From Pseudomonadota bacterium (lineage in GTDB: Bacteria; Pseudomonadota; Alphaproteobacteria; Dongiales; Dongiaceae): a stretch of 64,000 nt of DNA. The notes below the pieces were generated by a model, which worked only from the letters and a program-made list of their open reading frames with translations, was not told where the DNA came from and did no database searches. Numbering within the stretch: the stretch's first letter is position 1; every line of letters begins with the position of its first letter. Made by a program: the position numbers and the translations under genes. Location of the stretch: NCBI GenBank assembly GCA_021792365.1, contig JAJYUT010000002.1, positions 888,313-952,312 of the forward strand, written 5' to 3'. Positions 1 through 10,641 of this stretch are shown in pieces.

Positions 1-1105
1 TGCCGAGGGTCGGCAGGTCCTTCGTGCCGGCCTGCTCCAGCTGGTCGAGCACGGCCTGGGTGATCTCCTGCCCGGCCTCGATGAAGATCTCGCCGGTCTT
101 CTCGTTGATGATGTCGACGGCGGCATAGCGGCCGTGCAGCTCTTCCGGCTGCACCAGCACCTCCTTGAGGCCGCCTTCCTGCAGCTTGCGGCCGAGGCGC
201 GGCGTCATCTTGGCGCCGGCTTCCGCCACCGGCTTGCCGGTCTTGGCATCGACCAGGTCCGCCGCCAGCTTCACGCCCTTCATGCGCTCCGGCTCGAACA
301 CCGTGGTCCAGCCCTTCTTGCCCTTGCTGTAGACCACCTGGCTGTAGAAGAAATTGAGGATCTCCTCGGCCGACATGCCGCTGAACCGGCGATCCTCGTC
401 GGTCAGCTCGCCGCCCTTGGCGAGCTTCTGCTCCGCGTTCTTGCTCCACAGGGCGAGCAGAAGCGTGGTCGCCGGCAGCTTTCGGCGGCGGTCGATGCGG
501 ACATAGACGAGGTCCTTGGCGTCGAACTCGAAGTCGAGCCAGGAGCCGCGGTACGGAATGACGCGTGCCGCGAACAGGTACTTGCCGCTGGAATGGGTCT
601 TGCCCTTGTCGTGGTCGAAGAACACGCCGGGCGAGCGGTGCATCTGGCTGACGACCACGCGCTCCGTGCCGGCGACGACGAAGGTGCCGCTGGAGGTCAT
701 CAGGGGCATGTCGCCCATGTAGACGTCCTGCTCCTTGATATCGCGGATGGAGCGCGCGCCGGTCTCCTCGTCGAGATCCCACACAACCAGGCGCAGCGTC
801 ACCTTCAGCGGCGCGGCGAACGTCATGCCGCGCTGCTGGCACTCCTCGACGTCGTATTTGGGCTCTTCCAGTTCGTAGCGCACGAACTGGAGTTCCGCCT
901 TCTCGGAAAAGTCCTTGATCGGGAACACCGAGCGGAACACCTCCTGCAACCCGATGCTCTCGCGTTTCTCAGCCGGAACGCCGATCTGCAGGAACTGGTC
1001 ATACGAGCTCTTCTGCACTTCGATCAGGTTTGGCATCCGCGTGATCTCGCCGATCCGGCCGAAATCCTTGCGAATGCGCTTGCGTCCCGTGAAAGGTTTT
1101 GTCAT
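1..1105 (-). CDS. rpoB: DNA-directed RNA polymerase subunit beta, N-terminal part (runs off window)
   Basis: Beta subunit of RNA polymerase. The visible 368 residues begin [16 protein letters not shown] and cover the protrusion and lobe region. The strongly conserved stretch around residues 138-164 ([20 protein letters not shown]) is intact. The gene is cut by the left edge, so about three quarters of a normal 1,350-1,400-residue protein is missing. It is the last visible gene of the minus-strand secE-nusG-rplKAJL-rpoB operon and starts 242 bases after rplL. The start is the first ATG of the conserved frame. The open frame on the opposite strand over this gene is a shadow. Confidence 0.98.
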   Translation of the reverse strand, partial: MTKPFTGRKRIRKDFGRIGEITRMPNLIEVQKSSYDQFLQIGVPAEKRESIGLQEVFRSVFPIKDFSEKAELQFVRYELEEPKYDVEECQQRGMTFAAPLKVTLRLVVWDLDEETGARSIRDIKEQDVYMGDMPLMTSSGTFVVAGTERVVVSQMHRSPGVFFDHDKGKTHSSGKYLFAARVIPYRGSWLDFEFDAKDLVYVRIDRRRKLPATTLLLALWSKNAEQKLAKGGELTDEDRRFSGMSAEEILNFFYSQVVYSKGKKGWTTVFEPERMKGVKLAADLVDAKTGKPVAEAGAKMTPRLGRKLQEGGLKEVLVQPEELHGRYAAVDIINEKTGEIFIEAGQEITQAVLDQLEQAGTKDLPTLG

Positions 1106-1290
1106 CAGCGACCTCTATCTTCCCTCGAAGCGCGACGCGATGGCCGCGCGTTCAAATCCGATCCGACGGGCTCAATGCCCTGACACTGCCTCTTTGCCCT
1201 CGCTCCAACGGTCGGAGACATGCGACCACCGGTCCGATCCCATTGTTCGCGCCGATCGGAGAGGCGCAATTTCCTATCACTTGAGGACGC

Positions 1291-1322
1291 GGGAAGCGCC
1301 GATCGCGAAACCGGCGCTTCCC
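1291..1322 (-). promoter_or_regulatory. Perfect hairpin in the rplL-rpoB intergenic region
   Basis: An 11-bp perfect inverted repeat (GGGAAGCGCCG at 1291-1301 and CGGCGCTTCCC at 1312-1322) with a 10-base loop lies between rplL and rpoB. No T-tract follows in the direction of transcription, so it does not look like a simple terminator. In other bacteria this gap carries a partial attenuator and an RNase processing site that lower rpoB expression relative to ribosomal proteins; that role here is inference. Confidence 0.6.
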
Positions 1323-1347
1323 CCGTTCGAACAACCCGGCTGAAGCT

Positions 1348-1722
1348 TTACTTCAGCTCGACCTTGGCGCCGGCGTCTTCCAGCTTCTTCTTGAGGTCCT
1401 GAGCTTCCTGCTTGGACACGCCTTCCTTCACCGGCTTCGGCGCACCCTCGACCAGGTCCTTGGCTTCCTTCAGGCCAAGGCTGGTGATGGCGCGGACTTC
1501 CTTGATCACGTTGATCTTCTTCTCGCCACCATCGACGAGAACAACGGTGAACTCCGTCTTCTCCTCGACCGGAGCCGCAGCGGCACCGCCGCCGACGGCA
1601 GCCACCGCAACCGGCGCGGCAGCCGAAACGCCCCAAGCCTCTTCCAACTTCTTGGACAGCTCGGCGGCCTCGAGGACGGTCAGCTTCGAGAGCTCGTCCA
1701 CCAACTTCTGCAAATCAGCCAT
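1348..1722 (-). CDS. rplL: 50S ribosomal protein L7/L12
   Basis: Stalk protein of the large ribosomal subunit, which recruits translation GTPases. It has 124 residues, the usual length. The N-terminal dimerisation helices (about 1-32, [20 protein letters not shown]) are followed by the flexible Ala/Gly/Val hinge (about 33-52) and the C-terminal factor-binding domain (about 54-124) with the [19 protein letters not shown] helix. It lies 72 bases downstream of rplJ, as in nearly all bacteria, and is translated in multiple copies per ribosome. Confidence 0.98.
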   Translation of the reverse strand: MADLQKLVDELSKLTVLEAAELSKKLEEAWGVSAAAPVAVAAVGGGAAAAPVEEKTEFTVVLVDGGEKKINVIKEVRAITSLGLKEAKDLVEGAPKPVKEGVSKQEAQDLKKKLEDAGAKVELK

Positions 1723-1794
1723 TTTTGATCTCCTAGGCTTATCTCGTAACGCGTTGCTTGAACTTCAATTCGGAACCGCTTGAAGAACTGACCG

Positions 1795-2313
1795 TCACGC
1801 GGTCTCGCCCTTCTTGGCATAAGCCCCGAAGACCCGCGCCAGTTGGCCGGCCGGCGCCTGCAGGACCGTGGCGACGCGCGTCGCCGGAGTCTGCAGCATG
1901 CCAACCAGCTTGGCGCGAAGCTCGTCGAGCGACGGCAGGGTCGCGAGCGCCTTGATCCCGTCGGGACCAAGAACGTCCGTGCCCATCGAACCACCGACGA
2001 TGGTGAGCTTCTCGTTGCTGTTCGCGAAGGCGACGGCGACTTTCGCCGCAGCCACCGGGTCCGCCGAATACGCGATCGCGGTCGGACCTTTGAACAGCTG
2101 TTCCAGGCCTTCGTACTTCGTGCCTTTCAGAGCGCGCTGTGCCAGCCGATTCTTAGCGACTTTGTAGCCGGCCCCTGCATTCCGCATCTTGCGCCGAAGA
2201 TCGCTCACTTCGGTTACCGTGAGACCCGCCTGCTTGGTGATGACCACCAGGTTGGCGGAACTCAAGGCGTTCTGCAGATCAGTGACCAGCAACTCCTTGC
2301 CAGATCGGTCCAC
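1795..2313 (-). CDS. rplJ: 50S ribosomal protein L10
   Basis: L10 anchors L7/L12 dimers to the ribosome. The GTG at 2313 (VDRSGKELLVTDLQ) is chosen: it gives 172 residues, the typical family length, aligns with the usual start of the family, and has GGAG seven bases upstream. An upstream in-frame ATG at 2349 would add 12 residues with an Arg-rich sequence not typical of L10. The body shows the rRNA-binding region (AGLTVTEVSDLRRKMRNAG) and the long C-terminal helix that binds L7/L12. L10 commonly represses its own mRNA through the leader upstream. Confidence 0.95.
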   Translation of the reverse strand: MDRSGKELLVTDLQNALSSANLVVITKQAGLTVTEVSDLRRKMRNAGAGYKVAKNRLAQRALKGTKYEGLEQLFKGPTAIAYSADPVAAAKVAVAFANSNEKLTIVGGSMGTDVLGPDGIKALATLPSLDELRAKLVGMLQTPATRVATVLQAPAGQLARVFGAYAKKGETA

Positions 2314-2666
2314 TGTTCGTCTCCGAATCTGGATGCGATGAACCGCCATCGCACCCCGTTGCGCTTGGACCTTTCGTCCTCGCCCGGTTGGGCAAAGCCG
2401 GAAGATCCGGTTTGCCTGTCCCAGAAGCTCAAGCCGCGCTTCGCCCAGGGAACCCGCCCGGACGCGCCGGTCGGCCGTGGAACGAAATTCGGTTCAACTC
2501 CCGTCTATTGCAGGCGATTGCCTCATTACCTCCGCCCCGAATGACCGGATTGGAGACCTGCAGTCTCGGACAGGGTGGAGAGGTTTCCCTCTCCGATCGC
2601 CGCGGCGGCTCCCGGTCGCCCGGTTGCCGCCGTGACGAAACTCGTTACTCGCTTGGCGCGCCGGCC
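2314..2666 (-). promoter_or_regulatory. rplA-rplJ intergenic leader (probable L10 autoregulatory leader)
   Basis: About 350 bases separate rplA from rplJ, much more than the other gaps in this tightly packed operon. No gene is supported here. In well-studied bacteria this leader carries the rplJ promoter or the RNA structure bound by L10-(L7/L12)4 to repress translation, so a structured autoregulatory leader is expected. I inferred this from position and length and did not fold the RNA. Confidence 0.5.
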
Positions 2667-3356
2667 TCAGCCGACGAGCGAACCAACCTCCAGCTTCAGG
2701 CCGGGGCCCATGGTCGACGCGATCGACACCTTCTTGATGTAGGTGCCCTTGGAGCCGGACGGCTTCGCCTTGTTGATCGCCGACACGAACGCCTTCACGT
2801 TTTCCACCAGCGCCTGCTCGCTGAAGCTGGCCTTGCCGACGCCGGCATGGATCAGGCCGGCCTTCTCGGCGCGAAACTCCACCTGGCCGCCCTTCGCGGC
2901 CTTCACCGCCTCGGCGACGTCGTTGGTGACGGTGCCGAGCTTCGGGTTCGGCATCAGGCCGCGCGGACCCAGCACCTTGCCCAGCTTGCCGACAGTCACC
3001 ATCATGTCGGGCGTGGCGATGACGCGGTCGAAATCCATCTGACCCGCCTGCACCTTCTCCGCCAGATCGTCGGCGCCGACGATGTCGGCACCCGCCTTCT
3101 TCGCGGCCTCGGCCTTGTCGCCCTTCGCGAACACCGCGACGCGCAGCGCCTTGCCGGTGCCGTTCGGCAGGGTCACCACGCCGCGGACGTTCTGGTCCGA
3201 ATGGCGCGGATCGATGCCGAGATTCATGGCGATCTCGACCGTCTCGTCGAACTTCGCCTTCGCAGACGCCTTGATCAGCTTCACCGCCTCTTCGACGCCA
3301 TAGAACTTGTCGCGATTGATGGTCGCGAGCGCCGCTTTGTAATTCTTACCGGCCAT
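2667..3356 (-). CDS. rplA: 50S ribosomal protein L1
   Basis: L1 forms the mobile stalk next to the E site and represses translation of its own rplK-rplA message. It has 229 residues, the normal length. The conserved [19 protein letters not shown] segment of domain II and the C-terminal [10 protein letters not shown] motif are present. It starts 3 bases after the rplK stop, so the two are probably translationally coupled. Confidence 0.98.
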   Translation of the reverse strand: MAGKNYKAALATINRDKFYGVEEAVKLIKASAKAKFDETVEIAMNLGIDPRHSDQNVRGVVTLPNGTGKALRVAVFAKGDKAEAAKKAGADIVGADDLAEKVQAGQMDFDRVIATPDMMVTVGKLGKVLGPRGLMPNPKLGTVTNDVAEAVKAAKGGQVEFRAEKAGLIHAGVGKASFSEQALVENVKAFVSAINKAKPSGSKGTYIKKVSIASTMGPGLKLEVGSLVG

Positions 3357-3359
3357 CGC

Positions 3360-3791
3360 CTAGTCCTCCACCACCTGCAGGCCCATGGAACGGGCAGACC
3401 CCTTGATCATCTGGGCCGCCGCTTCGAGGTCGTGCGCATTGAGATCCGCCATCTTCTGCTTGGCGATCTCGCGGCACTGCGCCATCGTGACCGTGCCGGC
3501 CGTGCCGCGGCCAGTGGTCGAGGAGCCCTTCTCGATCTGCGCCGCCTTCTTCAGGAAGTAGCTGGCGGGCGGAGTCTTGGTGACGAAGGTGAACGAACGG
3601 TCCGAAAAGGCCGTGATCACCACCGGGATCGGCATCCCCTGTTCCATCTGCTGGGTCGCGGCGTTGAACTCCTTGCAGAACTGCATGATGTTCAGACCGC
3701 GCTGGCCCAACGCCGGGCCGACCGGCGGGGACGGATTGGCCTTTCCGGCCGGTATCTGCAACTTGATGTAGCCTTCAATCTTCTTTGCCAT
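3360..3791 (-). CDS. rplK: 50S ribosomal protein L11
   Basis: L11 of the GTPase-associated centre. It has 143 residues. It shows the N-terminal proline-rich segment [19 protein letters not shown], which contacts thiostrepton-type antibiotics and elongation factors, followed by the C-terminal rRNA-binding domain (SMGLQV near the end). It lies 200 bases downstream of nusG and just before rplA. Confidence 0.98.
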   Translation of the reverse strand: MAKKIEGYIKLQIPAGKANPSPPVGPALGQRGLNIMQFCKEFNAATQQMEQGMPIPVVITAFSDRSFTFVTKTPPASYFLKKAAQIEKGSSTTGRGTAGTVTMAQCREIAKQKMADLNAHDLEAAAQMIKGSARSMGLQVVED

Positions 3792-3991
3792 GTCCTACCT
3801 CAGCGGACCCCGAGGGTCCCTAGGTTTGCGGTGCGGCACTTGGCTGGCCTCCCGCATGTTCCGACGAAACCGTCGCCGCGCGGTCGTCTTGGCACCATGA
3901 AGGCTTCGCCTTCACAAGCCGCCCACGCCCAAACGCCGCGCGGGCTTGTACTTGCCGTCGGTCCTCGCGGGCCTTCGGCTGCGTCGCAGGA

Positions 3992-4522
3992 TCAGACCTT
4001 CTCGACCTGCGAGTATTCGAGCTCGACCGGTGTCGCGCGGCCGAAGATGGAGACCGCCACCTTCAGGCGGCCCTTCTCCTCGTCCACCTCCTCGACGAAC
4101 CCGGTGAACGAGGTGAAGGGGCCGTCATTGACCCGCACCTGCTCGCCGACCTCGTAGATGATCGCGCGCTTCGGGCGCTCCACGCCCTCCTGCACCTGGT
4201 GCAGGATGCGCAGCGCCTCCGCCTCGCTGATGGGCGAGGGCTTGCCCTTGGCGCCGAGAAAGCCGGTCACCTTCGGCGTGTTCATGATCAGGTGCCAGGT
4301 GTCGTCGGTCAGCTCCATCTTCACCAGCACGTAGCCGGGGAAGAACTTGCGCTCCGTGTTCACCTTGGCGCCGCGACGCACTTCCACCACTTCCTCGGCC
4401 GGAACCAGGACGTCGGTGATCAGCTTGTCCATTCCCTTCTGCGCCGCCTGTTCCTTGAGCGACTGCGCGATCTTGCGCTCGAAGCCCGAATAGACGTGCA
4501 CGACATACCAGCGGTGTGCCAT
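3992..4522 (-). CDS. nusG: Transcription termination/antitermination protein NusG
   Basis: NusG binds RNA polymerase through its N-terminal NGN domain and couples it to Rho or to ribosomal S10 through the KOW domain. It has 176 residues, normal length. The NGN domain starts [17 protein letters not shown] and includes [11 protein letters not shown]. The C-terminal KOW motif is [20 protein letters not shown]. It starts 4 bases after the secE stop in the conserved secE-nusG pair. Confidence 0.98.
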   Translation of the reverse strand: MAHRWYVVHVYSGFERKIAQSLKEQAAQKGMDKLITDVLVPAEEVVEVRRGAKVNTERKFFPGYVLVKMELTDDTWHLIMNTPKVTGFLGAKGKPSPISEAEALRILHQVQEGVERPKRAIIYEVGEQVRVNDGPFTSFTGFVEEVDEEKGRLKVAVSIFGRATPVELEYSQVEKV

Positions 4523-4526
4523 CGGC

Positions 4527-4724
4527 TTACTTCCACAACCCCAGCAGATAAGTGACGCCCGTGCCGAGGATCCAATCCACGATCAGGAAGAAGATCGAGG
4601 CCAGCACCACCATGACGAACACCATCGCCGTAGTGACCCAGGTCTCCTTCCGGGTCGGCCACGTGACCTTCTTGCGTTCCGCATTGACTTGGCGGCCGAA
4701 CTCAACCGGGCTGATCTTTGCCAT
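4527..4724 (-). CDS. secE: Preprotein translocase subunit SecE
   Basis: Essential small subunit that clamps SecY in the SecYEG channel. It has 65 residues with one membrane segment (about 33-58, [20 protein letters not shown]), as in the short single-span SecE proteins of most bacteria. The amphipathic helix before it carries the conserved VTWPTRKE motif. It is followed closely by nusG and preceded by tRNA-Trp. Confidence 0.97.
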   Translation of the reverse strand: MAKISPVEFGRQVNAERKKVTWPTRKETWVTTAMVFVMVVLASIFFLIVDWILGTGVTYLLGLWK

Positions 4725-4786
4725 CTAAATCCTGACCAATTCCATTCGAACCTTCAGCGCGCGCCCGTTCCCCGCTAGGAGGAGGC

Positions 4787-4862
4787 TGGCAGGAGTGGAG
4801 GGGCTCGAACCCCCAACCCCCGGTTTTGGAGACCGGTGCTCTACCAGTTGAGCTACACTCCT
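4787..4862 (-). tRNA. trnW: tRNA-Trp (anticodon CCA)
   Basis: A 76-base tRNA including an encoded 3' CCA. Acceptor stem AGGAGTG pairs with CACTCCT and the discriminator is G. The anticodon loop reads CT-CCA-AA, and the T loop has GGTTCGAGCCC. It sits between tuf and secE, a common position for tRNA-Trp, and is likely cut out of the operon transcript. Confidence 0.97.
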
Positions 4863-4981
4863 AATGCGCGCCGGGCTCTTCCTTCTAACGCCGATCCGGC
4901 GACCGCTTTCGCTGCCGCCGGAACGACCTGATCCATGGCATTTCAGCCCCCAGGCGTTCACCTGAGGGGCCGCAATGCCTC

Positions 4982-6172
<1,191 letters not shown>

Positions 6173-6314
6173 CTTCTTTCAGTCCTGTGACCAGATCGGT
6201 TGCGTCTCTGTCGATCCTCAATCGGGCTGGAATCCCGCGCGGATCCCCTGCCAAATCATGCTCTCGTTCCTGTCGCGCCTTGCCGTCGGGAACCGCCGGC
6301 GCGGCGCTTGGTTC

Positions 6315-6388
<74 letters not shown>

Positions 6389-6423
6389 CGATTCACACCC
6401 ACCCTCCACCCCAGGGCAGTCGC

Positions 6424-6509
6424 TGGTGGAGGGGGTAGGATTCGAACCTACGTAGGCCGAAGCCAACGGGTTTACAGCCCGTCCCCTTTAGCCACTCGGG
6501 CACCCCTCC
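6424..6509 (-). tRNA. trnY: tRNA-Tyr (anticodon GTA)
   Basis: An 86-base class II tRNA with a long variable arm and encoded CCA. The acceptor GGAGGGG pairs with CCCCTCC and the anticodon loop has CT-GTA-AA. The variable arm lies between the anticodon stem and the T stem GTAGGTTCGAATCCTAC. It is the first gene of the tRNA-tuf-secE-nusG-ribosomal protein transcript. Confidence 0.97.
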
Positions 6510-6544
6510 GGGCTCCCACGACTCCGCCCGCAGCGGAAGTGCGC

Positions 6545-6572
6545 AATATGGGCATTTACCTTTCGGAGTCAA
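6545..6572 (-). promoter_or_regulatory. Probable sigma-70 promoter of the tRNA-tuf operon
   Basis: Read on the minus strand, TTGACT (6567-6572) and CATATT (6545-6550) are separated by 16 bases, and the -10 ends about 35 bases before tRNA-Tyr. A run rich in T and A lies upstream of the -35, like an UP element. The bases after the -10 are GC-rich (GCGCAC), as at stringently controlled stable-RNA promoters. The assignment rests on this match and position only. Confidence 0.55.
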
Positions 6573-6671
6573 TTTGAAAACACACGAAAAACTCCCTTCC
6601 CGCCGATTTCATTGCCGGCGCGAATGGAGTTGTGGCAATACCCAGTTTCAAAACCGACTATAGGGGCCACC

Positions 6672-7577
6672 ATGAACAAGCGCAAGCCACCCTCCCGCGG
6701 GCGCGAGAGGGACTCCGGTCGCCCCCGCGATTTGCAGCAAGATCAGAGGCATAAGCCGCATCGTCACGAGGCAGGACGAAGGTCGGATCGAGCCGGCGGT
6801 AGCTCTGCGCGCGGTCATCGGGAAGAGCCCCGGCGCGAGCATGCTCAGGAGCAGCGACAGCCGGGAGGGCCCTATTGGCTGTACGGCCACCACGCGGTGA
6901 CCGCCGCCCTCGCCAATCCGGAACGCAAGATCCTGCGCCTCGCCCACGCCGGGATAGATGATGCGCCCGCCGTCGAGGGGCACGCGTGGGAGCAGGTCCC
7001 GCGCGACGTGCTGGAAAGCTGGTTGCCACCCGGAGCGGTCCACCAGGGCCTGGCGGCCAAGGTCCACCCCCTGCCCGATCGCGGCATCGAAGATGCGATC
7101 GCCGAGGCCGACAGCCTGGAGCACGCCCAGGTCATGATCCTGGACCAGGTGACCGATCCGCAGAATGTCGGCGCGATCCTGCGCTCCGCCGCCGCCTTTG
7201 GCGCCCTCGCGGTCATCCTGACCGAGCGCCACGCGGCGCCGGAGTCCGGCGCCTTGGCCAAGGCCGCCTCCGGCGCGCTGGAGCATGTGCCGCTGATCCG
7301 CGTCGCCAATCTCGCCCGGGCGCTGGAACTCCTGAAGAAGGGCGGGTTCTGGATCGCCGGCTTGGCCGCCGAGGCGCCGCAGACCCTGGGGGAAGCCAAG
7401 CTCACCGGAAAGGTCGGGCTGGCGCTGGGCGCGGAGGGGCCGGGCTTGCGCCGCTTGACCCGGGAGCATTGCGACTTGCTGGTGCGCCTGCCGACCGGCG
7501 GGCCGATCGATCACCTCAATGTGTCGAACGCCGCGGCAGTCGCACTATATGAACTGGTGCACGGACGACGAGCATAG
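6672..7577 (+). CDS. rlmB: 23S rRNA 2'-O-methyltransferase, TrmH/RlmB type
   Basis: SpoU-family SPOUT methyltransferase, most like RlmB, which methylates the ribose of a guanosine in 23S rRNA. It has 301 residues from the ATG at 6672, which has AGGGG seven bases upstream. An earlier in-frame start gives a non-conserved extension. The first 70 residues are a basic, Arg-rich tail. The substrate-binding domain begins YWLYGHHAVTAAL. The knotted SAM-binding domain shows VTDPQNVGAILRSA, LALGAEGPGLR and GPIDHLNVSNAAAVALYE. It is the next gene upstream of the tRNA cluster on the other strand. Confidence 0.9.
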   Translation: MNKRKPPSRGRERDSGRPRDLQQDQRHKPHRHEAGRRSDRAGGSSARGHREEPRREHAQEQRQPGGPYWLYGHHAVTAALANPERKILRLAHAGIDDAPAVEGHAWEQVPRDVLESWLPPGAVHQGLAAKVHPLPDRGIEDAIAEADSLEHAQVMILDQVTDPQNVGAILRSAAAFGALAVILTERHAAPESGALAKAASGALEHVPLIRVANLARALELLKKGGFWIAGLAAEAPQTLGEAKLTGKVGLALGAEGPGLRRLTREHCDLLVRLPTGGPIDHLNVSNAAAVALYELVHGRRA

Positions 7578-7588
7578 GAACGATAGCC

Positions 7589-8038
7589 ATGGATTTCTTT
7601 CGGAACACGGGACGCCTATTTGCCGGCTTGCTGCTCACCATCGCCTTCGGTTTGCCCGCCGTCGCCCAGGAGGCGGAGAGCGATGCGGAATCGGCCGCGC
7701 GCTATTTCAATCGCCTGGACCAGAAAAAGCAGGGCTTCTTCACCCTCGCCGACATGCAGCGCATCGAGGCCAAGACCTTCAACCGCACCGACGACGACAA
7801 GGACGGCCTGCTCACCCTGTCCGAGTTCAATTTCGGCATTCCTGACGAGGAGCGGGACGTGATCGAGCGCTTCACCCGCCGCTTCCGCTTGGCCGATGCC
7901 GACAGCGACGGCCGTATCACGCTGGACGAATACATGGCGTTCTGCGCCAAAGTGGTCACCACCGCCGATACCAATCAAGACGGCATGGTGACCGAGGAAG
8001 AGTTCGTTGCCGCAGCGGGCAGCGGATCGGCGGAGTAA
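7589..8038 (+). CDS. Exported EF-hand (calmodulin-like) protein
   Basis: A 149-residue protein with a signal peptide (about 1-26, hydrophobic LFAGLLLTIAFGLPAVAQ). Four EF-hand-like units follow. The first is degenerate (about 44-55). The others have good calcium loops: DDDKDGLLTLSE (68-79), DADSDGRITLDE (103-114) and DTNQDGMVTEEE (127-138). It is probably a periplasmic calcium-binding protein of unknown partner. It starts 11 bases after rlmB on the same strand and may be co-transcribed, although no functional link is known. Confidence 0.85.
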   Translation: MDFFRNTGRLFAGLLLTIAFGLPAVAQEAESDAESAARYFNRLDQKKQGFFTLADMQRIEAKTFNRTDDDKDGLLTLSEFNFGIPDEERDVIERFTRRFRLADADSDGRITLDEYMAFCAKVVTTADTNQDGMVTEEEFVAAAGSGSAE

Positions 8039-8161
8039 TCTGTATCCAATCGACCCTGGACTGGTTCTGTCGGGCCGCGCGCCTCCTAGCTGCTCCGAAC
8101 TCGTCAAGCGCAACCCCGGTCAGCATGAGGATCATCGCGCGATCCCATAGGACTGATGACC

Positions 8162-8866
8162 TCAGACCGACCGGGTGAGGCCGCCATCAACGCGGATGTT
8201 CTGCCCGGTGATGTAGCCGGCACCGTCGGACGCCAGGAATGCGACCGTAGCGGCGATTTCCTCGCTTCGGCCGTAGCGTTTCATCGGCACGCTCTCGCGA
8301 CGCTCCTCGGTGGCGGGAAGGCTGTCGATCCAGCCCGGCAGGATGTTGTTCATCCGGATGTTCTCCGGAGCGTAGGTGTCGGCGAATATCTTCGTGAAGG
8401 ACGCAAGCCCCGCGCGGAAGACGGCGGACGTCGGAAACATCGCGCTCGGCTCGAAAGCCCATGCGGTCGAGATGTTGATGATGGCGCCCGACCTTTGCTT
8501 CTGCATTACGGGGGTCACAAGCCGCGTCGGGCGGATGACGTTCATCAGGTAGATATCGAGCCCCTTGTGCCAGTCTTCGTCGGTGATCGAGAGGATTGGC
8601 GCGCGCGGACCGTGTCCTGCGCTGTTGACCAACACGTCGATCCGACCCCATGCGGAGACGGCGAGGTCGACAAGCTTGCCGAGATCGTCGTTCGACTGGT
8701 TTGATCCGGTTACGCCAACGCCGCCGAGCTTGCGCGCCAGATCCTCACCCTTGCCCGAGGACGACAGGACTGCAACCTTGAACCCCTCAGCGGCGAGCCT
8801 CATGGCAGCAGAGGCTCCCATTCCGCTTCCGCCAGCCGTGATCAGTGCGACCTTTTCTACTGCCAT
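8162..8866 (-). CDS. SDR-family oxidoreductase lacking the usual catalytic Tyr-Lys
   Basis: Short-chain dehydrogenase fold of 234 residues. The cofactor motif TAGGSGMG (about 10-17) and NSAGHG (about 81-86) are present, and the C-terminus has the usual GQNIRVDGG. The catalytic region reads INISTAWAFEP followed by FPTSAVFRAGL. Ser133 is kept, but the active-site Tyr position holds Phe144 and the Lys position four residues later holds Ala148. It therefore belongs to a divergent SDR branch whose chemistry, if any, is not the standard Tyr/Lys proton relay. Substrate unknown. Confidence 0.85.
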   Translation of the reverse strand: MAVEKVALITAGGSGMGASAAMRLAAEGFKVAVLSSSGKGEDLARKLGGVGVTGSNQSNDDLGKLVDLAVSAWGRIDVLVNSAGHGPRAPILSITDEDWHKGLDIYLMNVIRPTRLVTPVMQKQRSGAIINISTAWAFEPSAMFPTSAVFRAGLASFTKIFADTYAPENIRMNNILPGWIDSLPATEERRESVPMKRYGRSEEIAATVAFLASDGAGYITGQNIRVDGGLTRSV

Positions 8867-9183
8867 CTCTATCTCCTGTCTGGTGAAGCAGAGGGCTTCT
8901 GGCGCATGCAGAGAACCCGTACCAGCATTGTACCCGCATGTTCTGACTCTCCTCTACAGCAATGAGAGTCTCAATCCGGCGAAAACCAAAGCGAGGGTCT
9001 CAGGAAGTCGCGCGCGGCCGAACGCCTCGCGGATCAGTGAACGCGCCAAGTATTACTGCCTTCCCATATTGCCTCCGAAGCAGCTTTAGGTTGCGTGGCG
9101 CCACAGTCAAGCCGCGGTTGCCTCTAGCGCGTTGTTCGCTGTTCCGTCATGGTCGTGCCTGGTCGTTCCTTACGGTGTTGAAT
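8867..9183. other. Intergenic region between divergent SDR and MFS genes
   Basis: A 317-base gap between divergent genes, which must hold both promoters. I see no supported gene. An in-frame upstream extension of the MFS gene (from 8962) reads as Arg/Ser-rich non-conserved sequence and is not accepted. Confidence 0.5.
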
Positions 9184-10389
9184 ATGAGTTCGAGCCAGGA
9201 CATCGCATCGGCGCGCTCGGCTTCCAAAGGCCTGTCCATCACCCTCCTCGCTCTCGCTGAGATCGCGGGCATGAGCCTGTGGTTCGCGTCGGCCGCAATT
9301 CTTCCGGATATGGTGCGCGAATCCGGGATCAACGCCGCACGACAGGCGATGCTGTCGAGCGGGGTGCAGCTTGGCTTCGTCGCGGGCGCCCTGGCGGTGG
9401 CGGCGAGCGGGCTTGCCGACCGGTTCGATCCGCGGCGCGTGTTCGCGCTCTCCGCTGTGTTGGCCGCGCTTTGCAACGCCGCGCTGCTGGTCGTGCCGAT
9501 CGGCGGCGACATCGCGGTCCTGCTACGATTTCTCACCGGCCTGCTGCTGGCCGGCGTGTATCCCGTGGGCATGAAGATCGCGGTCGGCTGGGGCACCCGG
9601 GATCGCGGGCTGCTGGTCGGCCTGCTGGTCGGCGCACTCACCATTGGATCGGCGCTGCCGCATCTCGCGGCCTATCTCGGCGGCGCGGACTGGCGCAGCG
9701 TGATCGTGGCGACTTCGGCGCTGGCCTTCGCCGGCGGATTGCTGGTGCTGCCCTGCGGCCTCGGCCCGCATCACGCGCGGGCACCGCGCTTCTCAACCCG
9801 CGCCATCGCGCTGGCCTGGACCAATCGGCGAATCCGCCTCACCTATCTCGGCTATTTCGGCCATATGTGGGAACTCTATGCAATGTGGGCGTGGGTCGGC
9901 GTGGCCGCCGCCGCCTCCTATGGCGCGCTGCTGGGCGAAGCGGAGGCAACCCGCCTTGCCAAGCTCACCGCCTTTCTCGCGATCGCTCTCGGCGGCGTGA
10001 CCTGCGCGCCCGCGGGCTGGCTCGCCGACCGCATCGGGAAGGCGCAGGTGACGATCATCGCGATGGCGCTCAGCGGTTCTGCCGCGATCGCCACCGCCTT
10101 CAGCTTCGGCGGGCCGATCTGGCTGTCGTTCCTCCTCATCGTGATCTGGGGCATTTTCGTGGTGCCGGATTCGGCCCAGTTCTCAGCCCTGGTTGCCGAT
10201 GCGTCCCCGCCCGATCTCGCCGGCAGCGTCATGACCCTGCAGACCGCGCTCGGCTTTGCCCTCACCGCCGTGACGGTGCAGGTGACGCCGCTGCTCGCAC
10301 AGTCCTTCGGCTGGCCCGCCGTCCTCGCCGGTCTCGCGATCGGTCCGGCGGTCGGGATCGCCGCGATGATGCGGTTGCTGAAAAGTTAG
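9184..10389 (+). CDS. MFS transporter
   Basis: Major facilitator carrier of 401 residues with about 12 membrane segments. The loop between segments 2 and 3 carries the typical signature DRFDPRRVFALSA, and the second half repeats it (DRIGKAQVTI after segment 8). The start ATG at 9184 leads into MSSSQDIASARSASKG before the first membrane helix. The RBS is weak, and the frame is open further upstream without conserved sequence. Substrate cannot be told. It is divergent from the SDR gene. Confidence 0.9.
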   Translation: MSSSQDIASARSASKGLSITLLALAEIAGMSLWFASAAILPDMVRESGINAARQAMLSSGVQLGFVAGALAVAASGLADRFDPRRVFALSAVLAALCNAALLVVPIGGDIAVLLRFLTGLLLAGVYPVGMKIAVGWGTRDRGLLVGLLVGALTIGSALPHLAAYLGGADWRSVIVATSALAFAGGLLVLPCGLGPHHARAPRFSTRAIALAWTNRRIRLTYLGYFGHMWELYAMWAWVGVAAAASYGALLGEAEATRLAKLTAFLAIALGGVTCAPAGWLADRIGKAQVTIIAMALSGSAAIATAFSFGGPIWLSFLLIVIWGIFVVPDSAQFSALVADASPPDLAGSVMTLQTALGFALTAVTVQVTPLLAQSFGWPAVLAGLAIGPAVGIAAMMRLLKS

Positions 10390-10641
10390 CTGTCGATCTC
10401 GTTCAGCAGGCTGTTCCACGCGCCGATCCGCGGAGAGCGCGGCGCCTCGCGCGTCCATATGCTCCAGGGAACAGTCCGCGGGTGGATGTGAGGATGCCCC
10501 AGCTTCCCACGTCCATCGCCGACAGGTTGTGGGATTTCAGCGCGTGCCTCACGCCGCGGTCGGGCCCGTCGCCGTGGCGGCGAAGATTAAGCCGGTCGGC
10601 GGCGGGCGACTTGTCGTGCGGAAGACTGGAAGAAGCTTGCG

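Noticed and set aside
134-1183. Long open frame on the plus strand over the rpoB region
   Set aside because: It is the shadow of the conserved minus-strand rpoB frame; its product is Leu/Ala/Arg/His-rich and matches nothing.
2314-2349. Upstream ATG for rplJ at 2349
   Set aside because: Adds an Arg-rich stretch not usual in L10; the GTG at 2313 has a well-spaced RBS and gives the family length.
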